Of a DNA stretch of 32,205 nt, positions 1 to 8,189 are shown piece after piece. Position 1 is the stretch's first letter; the number at the start of each line of letters is the position of its first letter. Source of the stretch: JAYODZ01 sp965660195 (lineage in GTDB: Bacteria; Pseudomonadota; Alphaproteobacteria; RS24); NCBI GenBank assembly GCA_965660195.1, contig CBFHZM010000013.1, positions 1 through 32,205 of the forward strand. The letters are read 5' to 3'. A program made the translations under genes and the position numbers. The notes under the pieces were generated by a model. It did no database searches. It was not told where the DNA came from and saw only the letters and a program-made list of their open reading frames with translations.

Positions 1-838
1 AGCCGGCCAAATACATGTCACCAACTGCATCCAACAGCTTGTGGCGGACAAACTCGTCTTGTTCGCGCAAACCTTCTTCATTAATAACGCCCTCGTCGCC
101 TACAACGACGGCGTTTTCAAGCGAACCGCCAAGCGCCAAACCGACGCGGTGCATGGCCTCGACTTGATTGAGCATGCAGAAAGTACGCGATGACGATAAT
201 TGCGAAACAAACGCATCTGGCGTTAAGTCCAGAGCAAATTCCTGACGGCCAATCGCATCGTTTTCAAAGTCAATCACTGCTTCAAAACAAGCGCTATCAT
301 CTGGCAACAGTTCACAGAAGGCATCACCCATTTCAATGCGCACAGGCCGCAAAATACGCAAATAGCGGCGCGGCGCTGATAAAGCTGCAATACCTGCTTT
401 TTGCAACATCTGGACGAAGGGCGAAGCACTGCCATCCATAATCGGCACTTCAGGGCCATCCAGCTCAACAATCACATTATCGATGCCAAGTCCCGACAAA
501 GCCGCCATTAGATGCTCGACTGTGCCAACACTATAGCCATGCGCATTGGCAACGCGACTTGACAGCGTCACATCACAAACACGGCTGAACAAAGCAGGCA
601 CAAGCCCTTCTTCGAGGCTCGGGGCGTCTGTTCGAACAAACAACACACCAATATCAGCACCGGCGGGCTTCAGCGTTACATTGACTTCGGTTCCAGAATG
701 CAACCCGATACCGCTGAAAGAAATGGCCGAAGCCAGTGTCATCTGCGGGCGGCTGAAGCCATCAGCAACAGACGCAGGCAAAGGCATCGCCGTAAAGCGC
801 TCCTGAATTTGCGATATTGTTGCAGGTGGTGGCGTCAT
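1..838 (-). CDS. lpxC: LpxC, UDP-3-O-acyl-N-acetylglucosamine deacetylase (3' end outside window)
   Basis: LpxC is a zinc-dependent cytoplasmic enzyme that performs the committed step of lipid A synthesis, removing the acetyl group from UDP-3-O-acyl-GlcNAc. The 279 residues visible include the early GIGLHSG segment (about 43-49), the zinc-binding VEHLMAAL motif (His109) and the HKLLDAVGD motif (His266, Asp270) that completes the metal site. The reading frame leaves the window just after this motif, so perhaps 30 residues are missing. The ATG at 838 is preceded by AGAGGA and GGAAG. It gives an N-terminus about 30 residues longer than the E. coli protein, so a start at internal Met18 or Met33 is possible. 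The gene follows ftsZ, as in most Gram-negative dcw clusters, but is separated from it by a terminator and a promoter. Confidence 0.97.
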   Translation of the reverse strand, partial: MTPPPATISQIQERFTAMPLPASVADGFSRPQMTLASAISFSGIGLHSGTEVNVTLKPAGADIGVLFVRTDAPSLEEGLVPALFSRVCDVTLSSRVANAHGYSVGTVEHLMAALSGLGIDNVIVELDGPEVPIMDGSASPFVQMLQKAGIAALSAPRRYLRILRPVRIEMGDAFCELLPDDSACFEAVIDFENDAIGRQEFALDLTPDAFVSQLSSSRTFCMLNQVEAMHRVGLALGGSLENAVVVGDEGVINEEGLREQDEFVRHKLLDAVGDMYLAG

Positions 839-864
839 TGCTTCCGTTGTCCTCTCGTGATCTT

Positions 865-893
865 GTTCTACTAAAGAGGGACCGGCTATTCAA
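865..893 (-). promoter_or_regulatory. Predicted sigma-70-type promoter of lpxC
   Basis: On the minus strand a -35 element TTGAAT (888-893) and a -10 element TAGAAC (865-870) are separated by exactly 17 bases. Transcription would begin near 858, giving a leader of about 20 bases containing the AGAGGA ribosome site. The element lies just downstream of the ftsZ terminator, where a separate lpxC promoter is needed. Each hexamer matches four of six consensus positions. No experimental evidence is available. Confidence 0.5.
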
Positions 894-918
894 ATAACGC
901 TTTGTTGCGTTTTGTAAC

Positions 919-963
919 AAAAAATAGGCTGGATTCTCTTGGGGAAAACCAAGAGAATCCAGC
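919..963 (-). terminator. Intrinsic terminator after ftsZ
   Basis: A perfect 15-bp inverted repeat (928-942 with 949-963) encloses a 6-base loop. On the minus strand it is followed at once by TATTTTTTG. A long stem with a uracil run is the classic rho-independent terminator. It lies 24 bases beyond the ftsZ stop codon and points in the ftsZ direction, so it ends the dcw transcript before lpxC. Confidence 0.92.
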
Positions 964-986
964 TACTTATGAGCATTCAAGTATTT

Positions 987-2669
987 TTATCGGCGAAGAA
1001 AGGTCGGAATATCCAACTGATCTCCGTCGAAGCCAGACGCCATCATGGTTGGCGTCTGCATTGTCGTCTGAATAGCTGGCTGATGGCTTGTGGCCGCAAC
1101 AGCCGCTACAGGACTAGAGGTTACCACTGGGCGCGGGGCGCTAGCTTGCACACTGGCAGCTGGCTTAGCCGAAGCTGCGACCTCACTACCACTCCGCAAG
1201 CGGCTGGGTTTTTCAGGAAGCCCAATGTCATCTTCGTCCAGAGGTAGCAGTTTTTCCTTGCCGTCGCTTGGCGTGCTAACAGGCTCAATATTTGCGGCAG
1301 CCGGAATTTCAGGAACCGATGCTGCTGCAGGTTCAGAGTGTTCAACCCGAACAGGAACAGGTAAACCGCCATCCGCGGTCTCGATTTCTTGCTTTTCTGC
1401 TGCAACTTCCGTCTGAACAAATGACGATGCGTCTGGGGTCGACGGCGCAGCCGCTTCATCTTTTTTACGAGCGCCGAAAACTCGTTCAATAAAACTCTTT
1501 GAACGCTCTGGCATTTCGCGCCGTGGCGGCGTCGCAGGCCGCTCGGTCATGAAGGCCGGCAAACTTGATGCCTCTTTTACTGGCGCTGGCGCCACTTCTG
1601 GGTTTACTTGCACATCTTCTTGAGTTTCAACAAGGCGAACATCGCGCTCCAGGCTTACAATTTTGCCTTCATCTTGCTCGAACTCGTCTTCGACATCTGC
1701 CTCAGCGACATCCATACCGGTGGCAAAGACGGAAACTCGAATTCGACCATTCAGGTTGTCGTCGAGAGACGAGCCAATTTTGATATTGGCATCTTTGGCA
1801 ACTTCTTGGCGAATACGGTTAGCGACCGACTCGACATCATATAGCGTCATGTCTTGCCCGCCGGTAATATTCACCAGAATACCGCGTGCCCCGTTCATCG
1901 ACACATCATCCAGCAGCGGATTGGAAATCGCGGCTTCGGCAGCATCGATCGCCCGATTGTCGCCAGTTGCTTCGCCTGTTCCCATCATGGCCTTGCCCAT
2001 TTCGTTCATGACTGTGCGAACATCAGCAAAATCGAGGTTCATCAAACCTGGGCGGACCATCAGATCCGTAATGCCAGCAACGCCGGAATGTAACACCTCG
2101 TCAGCCAAGGCAAAGGCTTCGCCAAAGGTGGTTTGCGCATTGGCAATGCGGAATAAATTTTGGTTTGGAATAATGATCAGCGTGTCGACTTCGCGTGCCA
2201 AAGCCTCAATGCCAGCCTCGGCATGGGCCATCCGTCGCGAACCTTCAAACTCGAAGGGCTTCGTCACGACACCAACCGTCAGAACGCCGTTCTCGCGAGC
2301 AGCGCGGGCGATCACAGGTGCCGCACCGGTTCCCGTGCCGCCACCCATACCGGCAGTGATAAAGGCCATATGGGCGCCCTGCAAAATATCAATAACATCG
2401 CCGAGGGCTTCTTCGGCAGCCCCACGACCAATTTCAGGATCAGATCCGGCGCCAAGCCCTTCAGTGAGCTTGGTGCCCATCTGAATACGGCGATCGGCCT
2501 TGCTCAGCGTCAGAGCTTGCGCGTCGGTATTCGCGACGACAAATTCGGCGCCATCGAGGCCAGCTGCGATCATATTATTAACCGCATTTCCCCCAGCTCC
2601 GCCGACGCCAACAACGACGATGCGGGGCTTAAGTTCACGCTTGGAAGGTACTGTTAGTTGAATGCTCAT
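987..2669 (-). CDS. ftsZ: FtsZ, tubulin-like cell division GTPase
   Basis: FtsZ polymerises in a GTP-dependent manner into the cytokinetic ring under the inner membrane. The nucleotide-binding segment GVGGAGGN lies at residues 21-28, the tubulin signature GGGTGTGAAP at 109-118, and the T7 synergy loop NLDFADV at 211-217. After about residue 330 comes a long linker rich in Pro, Ala, Glu and Ser of about 200 residues. It ends in the conserved C-terminal peptide DIPTFLRR, which binds FtsA and other membrane tethers. The total of 560 residues far exceeds the roughly 380 of E. coli FtsZ, but long linkers are usual in Alphaproteobacteria. The ATG at 2669 has a GAGGAG ribosome site six or seven bases upstream. 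This is the only dcw gene here preceded by a sizeable gap, which suggests separate control. Confidence 0.99.
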   Translation of the reverse strand: MSIQLTVPSKRELKPRIVVVGVGGAGGNAVNNMIAAGLDGAEFVVANTDAQALTLSKADRRIQMGTKLTEGLGAGSDPEIGRGAAEEALGDVIDILQGAHMAFITAGMGGGTGTGAAPVIARAARENGVLTVGVVTKPFEFEGSRRMAHAEAGIEALAREVDTLIIIPNQNLFRIANAQTTFGEAFALADEVLHSGVAGITDLMVRPGLMNLDFADVRTVMNEMGKAMMGTGEATGDNRAIDAAEAAISNPLLDDVSMNGARGILVNITGGQDMTLYDVESVANRIRQEVAKDANIKIGSSLDDNLNGRIRVSVFATGMDVAEADVEDEFEQDEGKIVSLERDVRLVETQEDVQVNPEVAPAPVKEASSLPAFMTERPATPPRREMPERSKSFIERVFGARKKDEAAAPSTPDASSFVQTEVAAEKQEIETADGGLPVPVRVEHSEPAAASVPEIPAAANIEPVSTPSDGKEKLLPLDEDDIGLPEKPSRLRSGSEVAASAKPAASVQASAPRPVVTSSPVAAVAATSHQPAIQTTMQTPTMMASGFDGDQLDIPTFLRR

Positions 2670-2697
2670 AAGATTCTCCTCAACTCGTGATATTCAC

Positions 2698-2756
2698 CGG
2701 ACTGGATTGCAAAGAAGACAAAACAAAACCCAGTCCGATTTCCGTTTTGTTTGTCT
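2698..2756 (-). promoter_or_regulatory. Structured ftsZ leader, possible H-type pseudoknot
   Basis: In the minus-strand RNA, AGACAAACAAAAC (2744-2756) can pair with GTTTTGTTTTGTCT (2716-2729), giving about 13 base pairs with one bulged base. The loop contains CGGACTGG (2730-2737), an exact 8-base complement of CCAGTCCG (2698-2705) ten bases past the stem. The two helices could form together as an H-type pseudoknot. The structure ends about 17 bases before the GAGGAG ribosome site of ftsZ. I see no convincing -35/-10 pair in the 160-base ftsA-ftsZ gap. The base complementarity is directly visible; the regulatory role is inference. Confidence 0.45.
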
Positions 2757-2829
2757 GAAACGCAGATGCAGAGGCCTCAGCCACGAGACCGATTTCTGTC
2801 ATCCATGTGTTTTGATTATTGCGCATGGT

Positions 2830-4095
2830 CTAAAAATTCCTTTTCAGCCAGCTTTTTAGGCGGGCCAAGCGCCCGTAACTCGACGCCTCTGCCTGCAAGC
2901 GAAATTGGTCGCGCTGACGCGCATAAGCAATCAGGCCAGCTCCAACTGAAAATGCTGGACTACCGGCCATCTCGGGCAAACCATTCAATCGCATGGGTGT
3001 GGCCACCCGCACGTCGCGGTTTAATATTTGTTGCGCTAGCTCACGCGCTCCAGAAAGTTGCGCTGCTCCTCCGGCCAGCACCACCCGGCGACCCGCAAGC
3101 TCGGTAAGACCGCTTTCGTCGAGCTTTGTCATAATCAGCTCAAGGATTTCTTCTAAACGCGGCCGAATGATCCGCGTCAGCATATGGTGCTGTACGATAT
3201 GCGCCCCGCCATGACCCGTTGGCAGTTCGATGTCTTCACTGCCCCCTTCGAGGGCGCTTCCAAATAGATTTTTAATACGTTCCGCCGAGGCCACCGGAAT
3301 GTTTAACCCGAGTGCCAGATCGCGGGTAACATTCAAACCACCCGCTGGCACCACCCCCATAAACATCGGCTTGCCTTCGTAAAACAGGGTGAAGCTTGTT
3401 GTCGTTGCGCCCATATCAATGTGCAAAACACCCAAATCCATCTCATCTCGACTAAGCGACGCCAGCGCACTGGCATAGGGTGCTAGGACAAATTTCTCGC
3501 ATTCGAGATGGCAGCGTTCGACGCAACTTCTGAGATTGCGAAGCGCCGCCAGCGGGGTCGCCACGGTCAGCATGTTAACCTGCAACACGTCGCCAACCAT
3601 GCCGCGCGGATCACCAATGCCATGGCTATCATCGACACTATAGTTAATCGGAATGGCATGAACGATTTCATGATCGGGGGTATCGAGCTCATAGGCCGCG
3701 TGCTGCAGCCCTAAAGCCAGATGGTCATCGGTCACGACTTGATTTTGAATAGCAATTTCTGCGGTTGCCAAATTGCTAACCAAACGGCCACTGGCAACAC
3801 CCACGATCACTTTACGAATCTCGGTCTCGGCCATACGCTCGGCATGATCAACAGCCGCACGGATCGACTCTTCCGCTTTAACCATGTCGGTAATTTGGCC
3901 GCCGCGGATACCCTCCGAAATTTGATGCCCAAAACCCGTAACAACAGCACGGCCATGTTCGCCATCGGCATCGACCGGTAGATCTGCCAAAAGGCAAGTA
4001 ATCTTGCTCGACCCAATATCTAAAACAGCCACACTCGCCTTCTTGCTGACCGAAGGGCGCGACTGAAATTGCTTTGGGTGGACAGATTGGTTCAC
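2830..4095 (-). CDS. ftsA: FtsA, actin-like FtsZ membrane anchor
   Basis: FtsA is an actin-fold ATPase that tethers FtsZ filaments to the inner membrane and signals to FtsW and FtsI. The phosphate-1 motif LDIGSSKITCLL is at residues 25-36, a later IDMGATTTSF segment fits phosphate-2, and VLAGGAAQL fits the adenosine motif. The last residues (LARLKSWLKRNF) form the expected amphipathic membrane-targeting helix. At 421 residues it has normal length. The start codon is GTG at 4095, overlapping the ftsQ stop as GTGA, with a purine-rich AAAGGGGG ribosome site. A roughly 15-residue tail precedes the actin fold. Confidence 0.98.
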   Translation of the reverse strand: MNQSVHPKQFQSRPSVSKKASVAVLDIGSSKITCLLADLPVDADGEHGRAVVTGFGHQISEGIRGGQITDMVKAEESIRAAVDHAERMAETEIRKVIVGVASGRLVSNLATAEIAIQNQVVTDDHLALGLQHAAYELDTPDHEIVHAIPINYSVDDSHGIGDPRGMVGDVLQVNMLTVATPLAALRNLRSCVERCHLECEKFVLAPYASALASLSRDEMDLGVLHIDMGATTTSFTLFYEGKPMFMGVVPAGGLNVTRDLALGLNIPVASAERIKNLFGSALEGGSEDIELPTGHGGAHIVQHHMLTRIIRPRLEEILELIMTKLDESGLTELAGRRVVLAGGAAQLSGARELAQQILNRDVRVATPMRLNGLPEMAGSPAFSVGAGLIAYARQRDQFRLQAEASSYGRLARLKSWLKRNF

Positions 4096-4925
4096 GCGTT
4101 GGCCCCCTTTTGCTCGGCCGGGTCGATAAATTTTGCCGGACGTAGCAAGACGCGATCATCCAGACGCAAATCAATAGTCTGGTCGCCCACCGCCAAAATG
4201 CGTCGATCTTGTTCTAGTTGCATCAACCGATCGAGCGCATCGGCAATATCAAGTTCAGGCAACAGCACGCGACCACCATGATCCAAAGTCAACGTCCACC
4301 GCCGCCCTTGCACCCAGTGCGCTGCCGTTAAACGATTGCGGATAACCGGATAATTATCGAGCAGATCTAGCAGCGAAGCGGCCTGATACTCGGCGCCAGC
4401 GCCGCGCATGATCGGCAGATGACGGAAGCCATCACTGGCGTCCGAGATAATCTTTTGCCCCCGTCGGTCGATTAAATTGGTTTCGCCGTCGCGCAATAAG
4501 CGTGCAAATGGCTCAAACTCAATCAATTCGACATGCAATAAATTGGGCAAGCGACGGACGATACGCGCCGTCTTCACCCAAGGCAAAAGCTCCAACCGCG
4601 CTTGCTTCTCGACCAGATCGATCGCCAAAATCGGCGCCCCTGGGGTAATTTCTAAAACCCGAATAATATCTTGTCGTTGCGTGCGGTAGCGCCCGACCAA
4701 CGTGATATCGTCAACCGCAAAGCCCACCTTTGCCATGGCAATCAAAAGCTCATCGCGGTTCTGATTGCCGTAAATCACAACCCCCAAAAGGGCGACGAGC
4801 AAAGCGCCAGTAAAGCCGATGTGGCGGATTTGTGCCGCCAGCGCCAAGAAGCGCCCCAGCCCCTGCGTCAATGTCGCACTAGCCTTCGATGGCTTAGAGC
4901 GCGTTTTACTTTTCACCTTAGACAT
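4092..4925 (-). CDS. ftsQ: FtsQ, bitopic divisome protein
   Basis: FtsQ links cytoplasmic and periplasmic division proteins. A basic cytoplasmic N-terminus (many Lys/Arg, residues 1-20) precedes one membrane helix (about 35-55), followed by a POTRA domain (from ITLVGRYR through the HVELIEFEPFARL segment) and an FtsQ C-terminal beta domain. I chose the ATG at 4925 because GGAGG lies at the right distance upstream. An in-frame ATG at 4946 would add seven residues deeper inside ddl and has no such site. The resulting protein has 277 residues. The start overlaps the end of ddl by 13 bases and the stop overlaps ftsA by 4 bases. Confidence 0.95.
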   Translation of the reverse strand: MSKVKSKTRSKPSKASATLTQGLGRFLALAAQIRHIGFTGALLVALLGVVIYGNQNRDELLIAMAKVGFAVDDITLVGRYRTQRQDIIRVLEITPGAPILAIDLVEKQARLELLPWVKTARIVRRLPNLLHVELIEFEPFARLLRDGETNLIDRRGQKIISDASDGFRHLPIMRGAGAEYQAASLLDLLDNYPVIRNRLTAAHWVQGRRWTLTLDHGGRVLLPELDIADALDRLMQLEQDRRILAVGDQTIDLRLDDRVLLRPAKFIDPAEQKGANA

Positions 4926-5818
4926 GAGGCATCCTCCACCAGCCATTTAACGAGATCTGTGAAACTAATATTTTGATGAGCCGCCATTTCCGGCACCAAA
5001 GAAACCGGCGTCATGCCGGGCTGTGTGTTAATTTCCAGCGCTACCAGCCCAAACCCATCGGCGTCATACCTAAAATCAGTCCGCGTAACGCCCCGACAAC
5101 CGAGCGCGCGATGCGCCGTCAGGCTATAGGCTTGAACGGCTTGCGCGATGTCGGACGGAATATGTGCTGGCACTTCATGGGTCGAACCACCCGTTTCATA
5201 TTTTGCCTGATAATCGTAGAACCCGCGTGCCGTGGTGATTTCTAGAACATCAAAGACAACATCGCCCATCACGCCGCAGGTCAGCTCGCGCCCTGGCACA
5301 AAAATCTCAGCCATCATCTCGTTGCCAAAGGGGCGGCAGGTCTCGACCACATGGTTCGGCACAGCCACACTCGTATCCGTAATAATTTCAATACCAACGC
5401 TCGAGCCTTGGTAAATCGGCTTAATCACATAAGCTTGATCGAAGGCATGGACTGTAAGATCATCCAAGCCAATACGTTTATCGGCAGCAACGGGAATACC
5501 CGCTTCGGCAAATATGATTTTGCACCGCCGTTTATCCATGGCGATAGCTGAAGCCGCAACACCGGAATGCGTATAGGGAAGCTGCATGATCTCTAACAGC
5601 CCCTGAATGAGACCGTCTTCCCCGCCACTTCCGTGCAGAGCGTTAAAGCAAATATCGGGCTTTAACGCCGCAAGATCTTGCGCCACTGTCCGCGTGACAT
5701 CGAGCCGCGTTACCCGGTAGCCAGCCGCTTCCAGCGCCACGGCACATTGTTCACCCGACACCAGACTGACTTCGCGCTCGGGTGACCATCCGCCCATGAG
5801 AACTGCAACATGCGTCAT
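4913..5818 (-). CDS. ddl: D-alanine--D-alanine ligase
   Basis: Ddl joins two D-alanines with ATP in the cytoplasm to make the dipeptide that MurF adds to the muropeptide. The ATP-grasp fold is shown by the N-terminal VAVLMGGWSPEREVSLVSG segment, by HGSGGEDGLIQG (about 60-71), by the lid region IKPIYQGSSVG, and by the metal-binding end region ALEINTQPGMTP. At 301 residues it matches the DdlB type found inside dcw clusters. The ATG at 5818 overlaps the murB stop as ATGA, indicating coupled translation. Confidence 0.98.
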   Translation of the reverse strand: MTHVAVLMGGWSPEREVSLVSGEQCAVALEAAGYRVTRLDVTRTVAQDLAALKPDICFNALHGSGGEDGLIQGLLEIMQLPYTHSGVAASAIAMDKRRCKIIFAEAGIPVAADKRIGLDDLTVHAFDQAYVIKPIYQGSSVGIEIITDTSVAVPNHVVETCRPFGNEMMAEIFVPGRELTCGVMGDVVFDVLEITTARGFYDYQAKYETGGSTHEVPAHIPSDIAQAVQAYSLTAHRALGCRGVTRTDFRYDADGFGLVALEINTQPGMTPVSLVPEMAAHQNISFTDLVKWLVEDASCLR

Positions 5819-6744
5819 GCCGGCACCCCCACGCGCTTAATTTCCCAAGCGAGTTCGACCCCCGATGTCGCCTTCACCGCGGCGCGCACGGCCTCGCCAA
5901 GCGCTTCGATATCGGCGGCGCTGGCGCCGCCATGATTGATCAAGAAATTACAGTGCTGTGTCGAAACTTCCGCATCGCCTTGGCGCAAGCCACGACATCC
6001 TGCCGCATCGATCAGCTTCCACGCCTTCGGACCTTCTGGATTTGCGCCACCTGGATTTTTAAATGTGCTGCCACCAGTGCGCGATTTAATCGGCTGACTG
6101 GTTTCGCGCTGCGCTGAAATCTCAGCCATATGTTGCTCGATGGTCGCGCGGTCGCCCGCCTCAGTAGAAAATGAGGCGCCTGTAAAAATGAGCTCTGCAG
6201 CGCGGCTATTCTGCCGATAAGACATTCCCAGCTCATCAGCGGTTAAGCGCAAACGCTGACCATTAAGGGTCACGGCTTCGGCATAAATCAAACTATCGCG
6301 GGTCTCAAAACCATAGGCGCCGGCGTTCATCGCCAGCGCTCCACCGACAGTGCCAGGGATGCCACGAAAAAAGGCCAGCCCAGCACGCGCGTGCTCGGCA
6401 CAATAGCGCGCCACCGCCACATCAAGCGCGGCGGCACCCGCATAGACTGAGCCATCATCGCGCAGCTCGATAGCAGCAAAGGCCTTGCCCAGACGAATGG
6501 TCACGCCGGGCACACCGCCGTCGCGCACCAGCGTGTTCGAGCCAGCACCTAGAACGGTGAGTGGCAGGTCCGGGTCTCGGGCTTGCAAGAAATCAATCAA
6601 ATCATCAAGATCGGCAGGCACGAAGATCGTCTCGGCTGCGCCGCCCACGCGGAACCAAGTCAGATCAGATAAAGCTTGGCCGAACATATAACGCCCCCGC
6701 ACATGCGGAAGCTCTGCGCGATGGTTGGAGTGTGTCGCGGTCAT
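5815..6744 (-). CDS. murB: MurB, UDP-N-acetylenolpyruvoylglucosamine reductase
   Basis: MurB is a FAD enzyme that uses NADPH to reduce UDP-GlcNAc-enolpyruvate to UDP-MurNAc. The FAD-binding segments TWFRVGGAA and VLGAGSNTLVRDGG are near the N-terminus. The YRQNSR motif and the catalytic-serine motif GGSTFKNP follow in the C-terminal half. At 309 residues it is of the shorter class common outside enterobacteria. It sits between murC and ddl, the arrangement usual in Alphaproteobacteria; E. coli has murB elsewhere. It overlaps both neighbours by 4 bases. Confidence 0.98.
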   Translation of the reverse strand: MTATHSNHRAELPHVRGRYMFGQALSDLTWFRVGGAAETIFVPADLDDLIDFLQARDPDLPLTVLGAGSNTLVRDGGVPGVTIRLGKAFAAIELRDDGSVYAGAAALDVAVARYCAEHARAGLAFFRGIPGTVGGALAMNAGAYGFETRDSLIYAEAVTLNGQRLRLTADELGMSYRQNSRAAELIFTGASFSTEAGDRATIEQHMAEISAQRETSQPIKSRTGGSTFKNPGGANPEGPKAWKLIDAAGCRGLRQGDAEVSTQHCNFLINHGGASAADIEALGEAVRAAVKATSGVELAWEIKRVGVPA

Positions 6745-8189
6745 GCAGCACCTCCCGTCGTATTGCTATCGAGGGCTGCAAGGTCATAGGCCATTTGCGA
6801 GATGCTGCCGGCGCCCATGCAAATAATCAGATCATCAGCTTGCACGACCTCGCCGAGCATTGTGGCTAATTGGTCAGCATTCTCCACCAGCGTCACGTTA
6901 CGATGACCGTGGGTTTTAAGGCCGCGCGCCAGATCGCCTGCTTCAAATCCCGCGAGCGGGCTTTCACCAGCCGCATAAACGGGCAAAACCAGCACATGAT
7001 CGGCTTCGTTAAAACAACTACAGAAGGTGGCAAATAAATCGCGCAAACGTGAGTAACGGTGTGGCTGGACAACAGCAATTACCCGCCCCTTACTCACCAA
7101 TCTCGCGCTCGACAGAGCGGCTGTGATTTCAACGGGATGGTGCGCATAATCGTCTATCACGCGCGCGCCCGCAAAAGACCCAACGAGGGTAAAGCGGCGT
7201 TTGACACCCGCAAAACCGGCTAACCCCGCTTTGATCTGCTCTGTCGGAATCGCAAGCTCAAGACCAGCTGCAATAGCCGCCAAGGCATTGAGCATATTGT
7301 GGTGACCTGCCATAGGCAGCGACACATCGCGCATATACTCGACATTATCAGTTTTTTTATCGCGAATTTCGACATCGAAAACCTGTCCGATATCACTCGG
7401 GCGATGGTTCACCGCGCGCAGATCGGCCTGCTCGTTGATGCCGTAAGTCACGAGGCGGCGGTCGGAGATTTGTCCAACTAGCTCCTGCACAGTTGGATGA
7501 TCGAGACAAACTATACCAACACCATAAAAGGGGAGGTTTTCAATGTAAGTGCGGAAGGCCTGCTTTAGGGCGTCGAAATCACCATAATGTTCTAAATGCT
7601 CTGGATCAATATTCGTCACGATTGCGATGGTCGAAGGCAAACGCACAAAAGTGCCGTCGCTCTCGTCAGCCTCAACCACCATCCATTGCCCTAATCCTGG
7701 ACGCGCATTGGTACCATAGGCATTAATAATACCGCCATTAATAACTGTGGGATCGAGGGCGCCACCGTCGAGCACCGCTGCCACGAGCGAGGTCGTCGTT
7801 GTTTTGCCATGTGTACCGGCAATAGTGATACATGGCTTTAAGCGCATCAGCTCAGCCAGCATTTCGGCGCGCTTGACAACAGGTATAGACCGCTCGCGCG
7901 CCGCTACTACTTCCGGATTATCCGCCTTAACCGCCGATGAAATGGTTACGACATCAGCATCAATGACATTCTCGCCCTGCTGTCCGATAAAGATTTTAAT
8001 ACCCTTTTCGCGCAGTCGTTTAACATTGGCATTATCGGTCAAGTCACTGCCTTGCACACTATAGCCCAGCGCGCACATAGTTTCGGCGATACCGCTCATG
8101 CCAATGCCACCAATGCCGACAATATGCACCCGACCGATTGGACGTAGGTGCCCTGCCTGATGTTCGCTATGCGTTGAAGGCCCATTCAT
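6741..8189 (-). CDS. murC: MurC, UDP-N-acetylmuramate--L-alanine ligase
   Basis: MurC adds L-alanine to UDP-MurNAc with ATP, the first of the four Mur ligase steps. The Rossmann-like UDP-binding N-terminus HIVGIGGIGMSGIAE lies at about residues 22-36. The ATP P-loop AGTHGKTTTT is at 124-133, followed by the EADESDG metal-binding segment. The DDYAHHP motif marks the C-terminal domain. At 482 residues it has normal length. The start ATG at 8189 overlaps the murG stop as ATGA. Confidence 0.99.
   Translation of the reverse strand: MNGPSTHSEHQAGHLRPIGRVHIVGIGGIGMSGIAETMCALGYSVQGSDLTDNANVKRLREKGIKIFIGQQGENVIDADVVTISSAVKADNPEVVAARERSIPVVKRAEMLAELMRLKPCITIAGTHGKTTTTSLVAAVLDGGALDPTVINGGIINAYGTNARPGLGQWMVVEADESDGTFVRLPSTIAIVTNIDPEHLEHYGDFDALKQAFRTYIENLPFYGVGIVCLDHPTVQELVGQISDRRLVTYGINEQADLRAVNHRPSDIGQVFDVEIRDKKTDNVEYMRDVSLPMAGHHNMLNALAAIAAGLELAIPTEQIKAGLAGFAGVKRRFTLVGSFAGARVIDDYAHHPVEITAALSSARLVSKGRVIAVVQPHRYSRLRDLFATFCSCFNEADHVLVLPVYAAGESPLAGFEAGDLARGLKTHGHRNVTLVENADQLATMLGEVVQADDLIICMGAGSISQMAYDLAALDSNTTGGAA

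Noticed and set aside
901..921. Inverted repeat TTTGTT-N9-AACAAA upstream of lpxC as operator, and TTGTTA as an alternative -35
   Set aside because: Part of it is the uracil run of the ftsZ terminator, and no acceptable -10 lies 16-18 bases away; TTGAAT-N17-TAGAAC is better.
1663..2484. 273-codon open frame antisense to ftsZ
   Set aside because: It lies wholly inside a certain ftsZ coding region, has low-complexity Ser/Arg/Pro composition and no ribosome site; it is a shadow of biased codon use.
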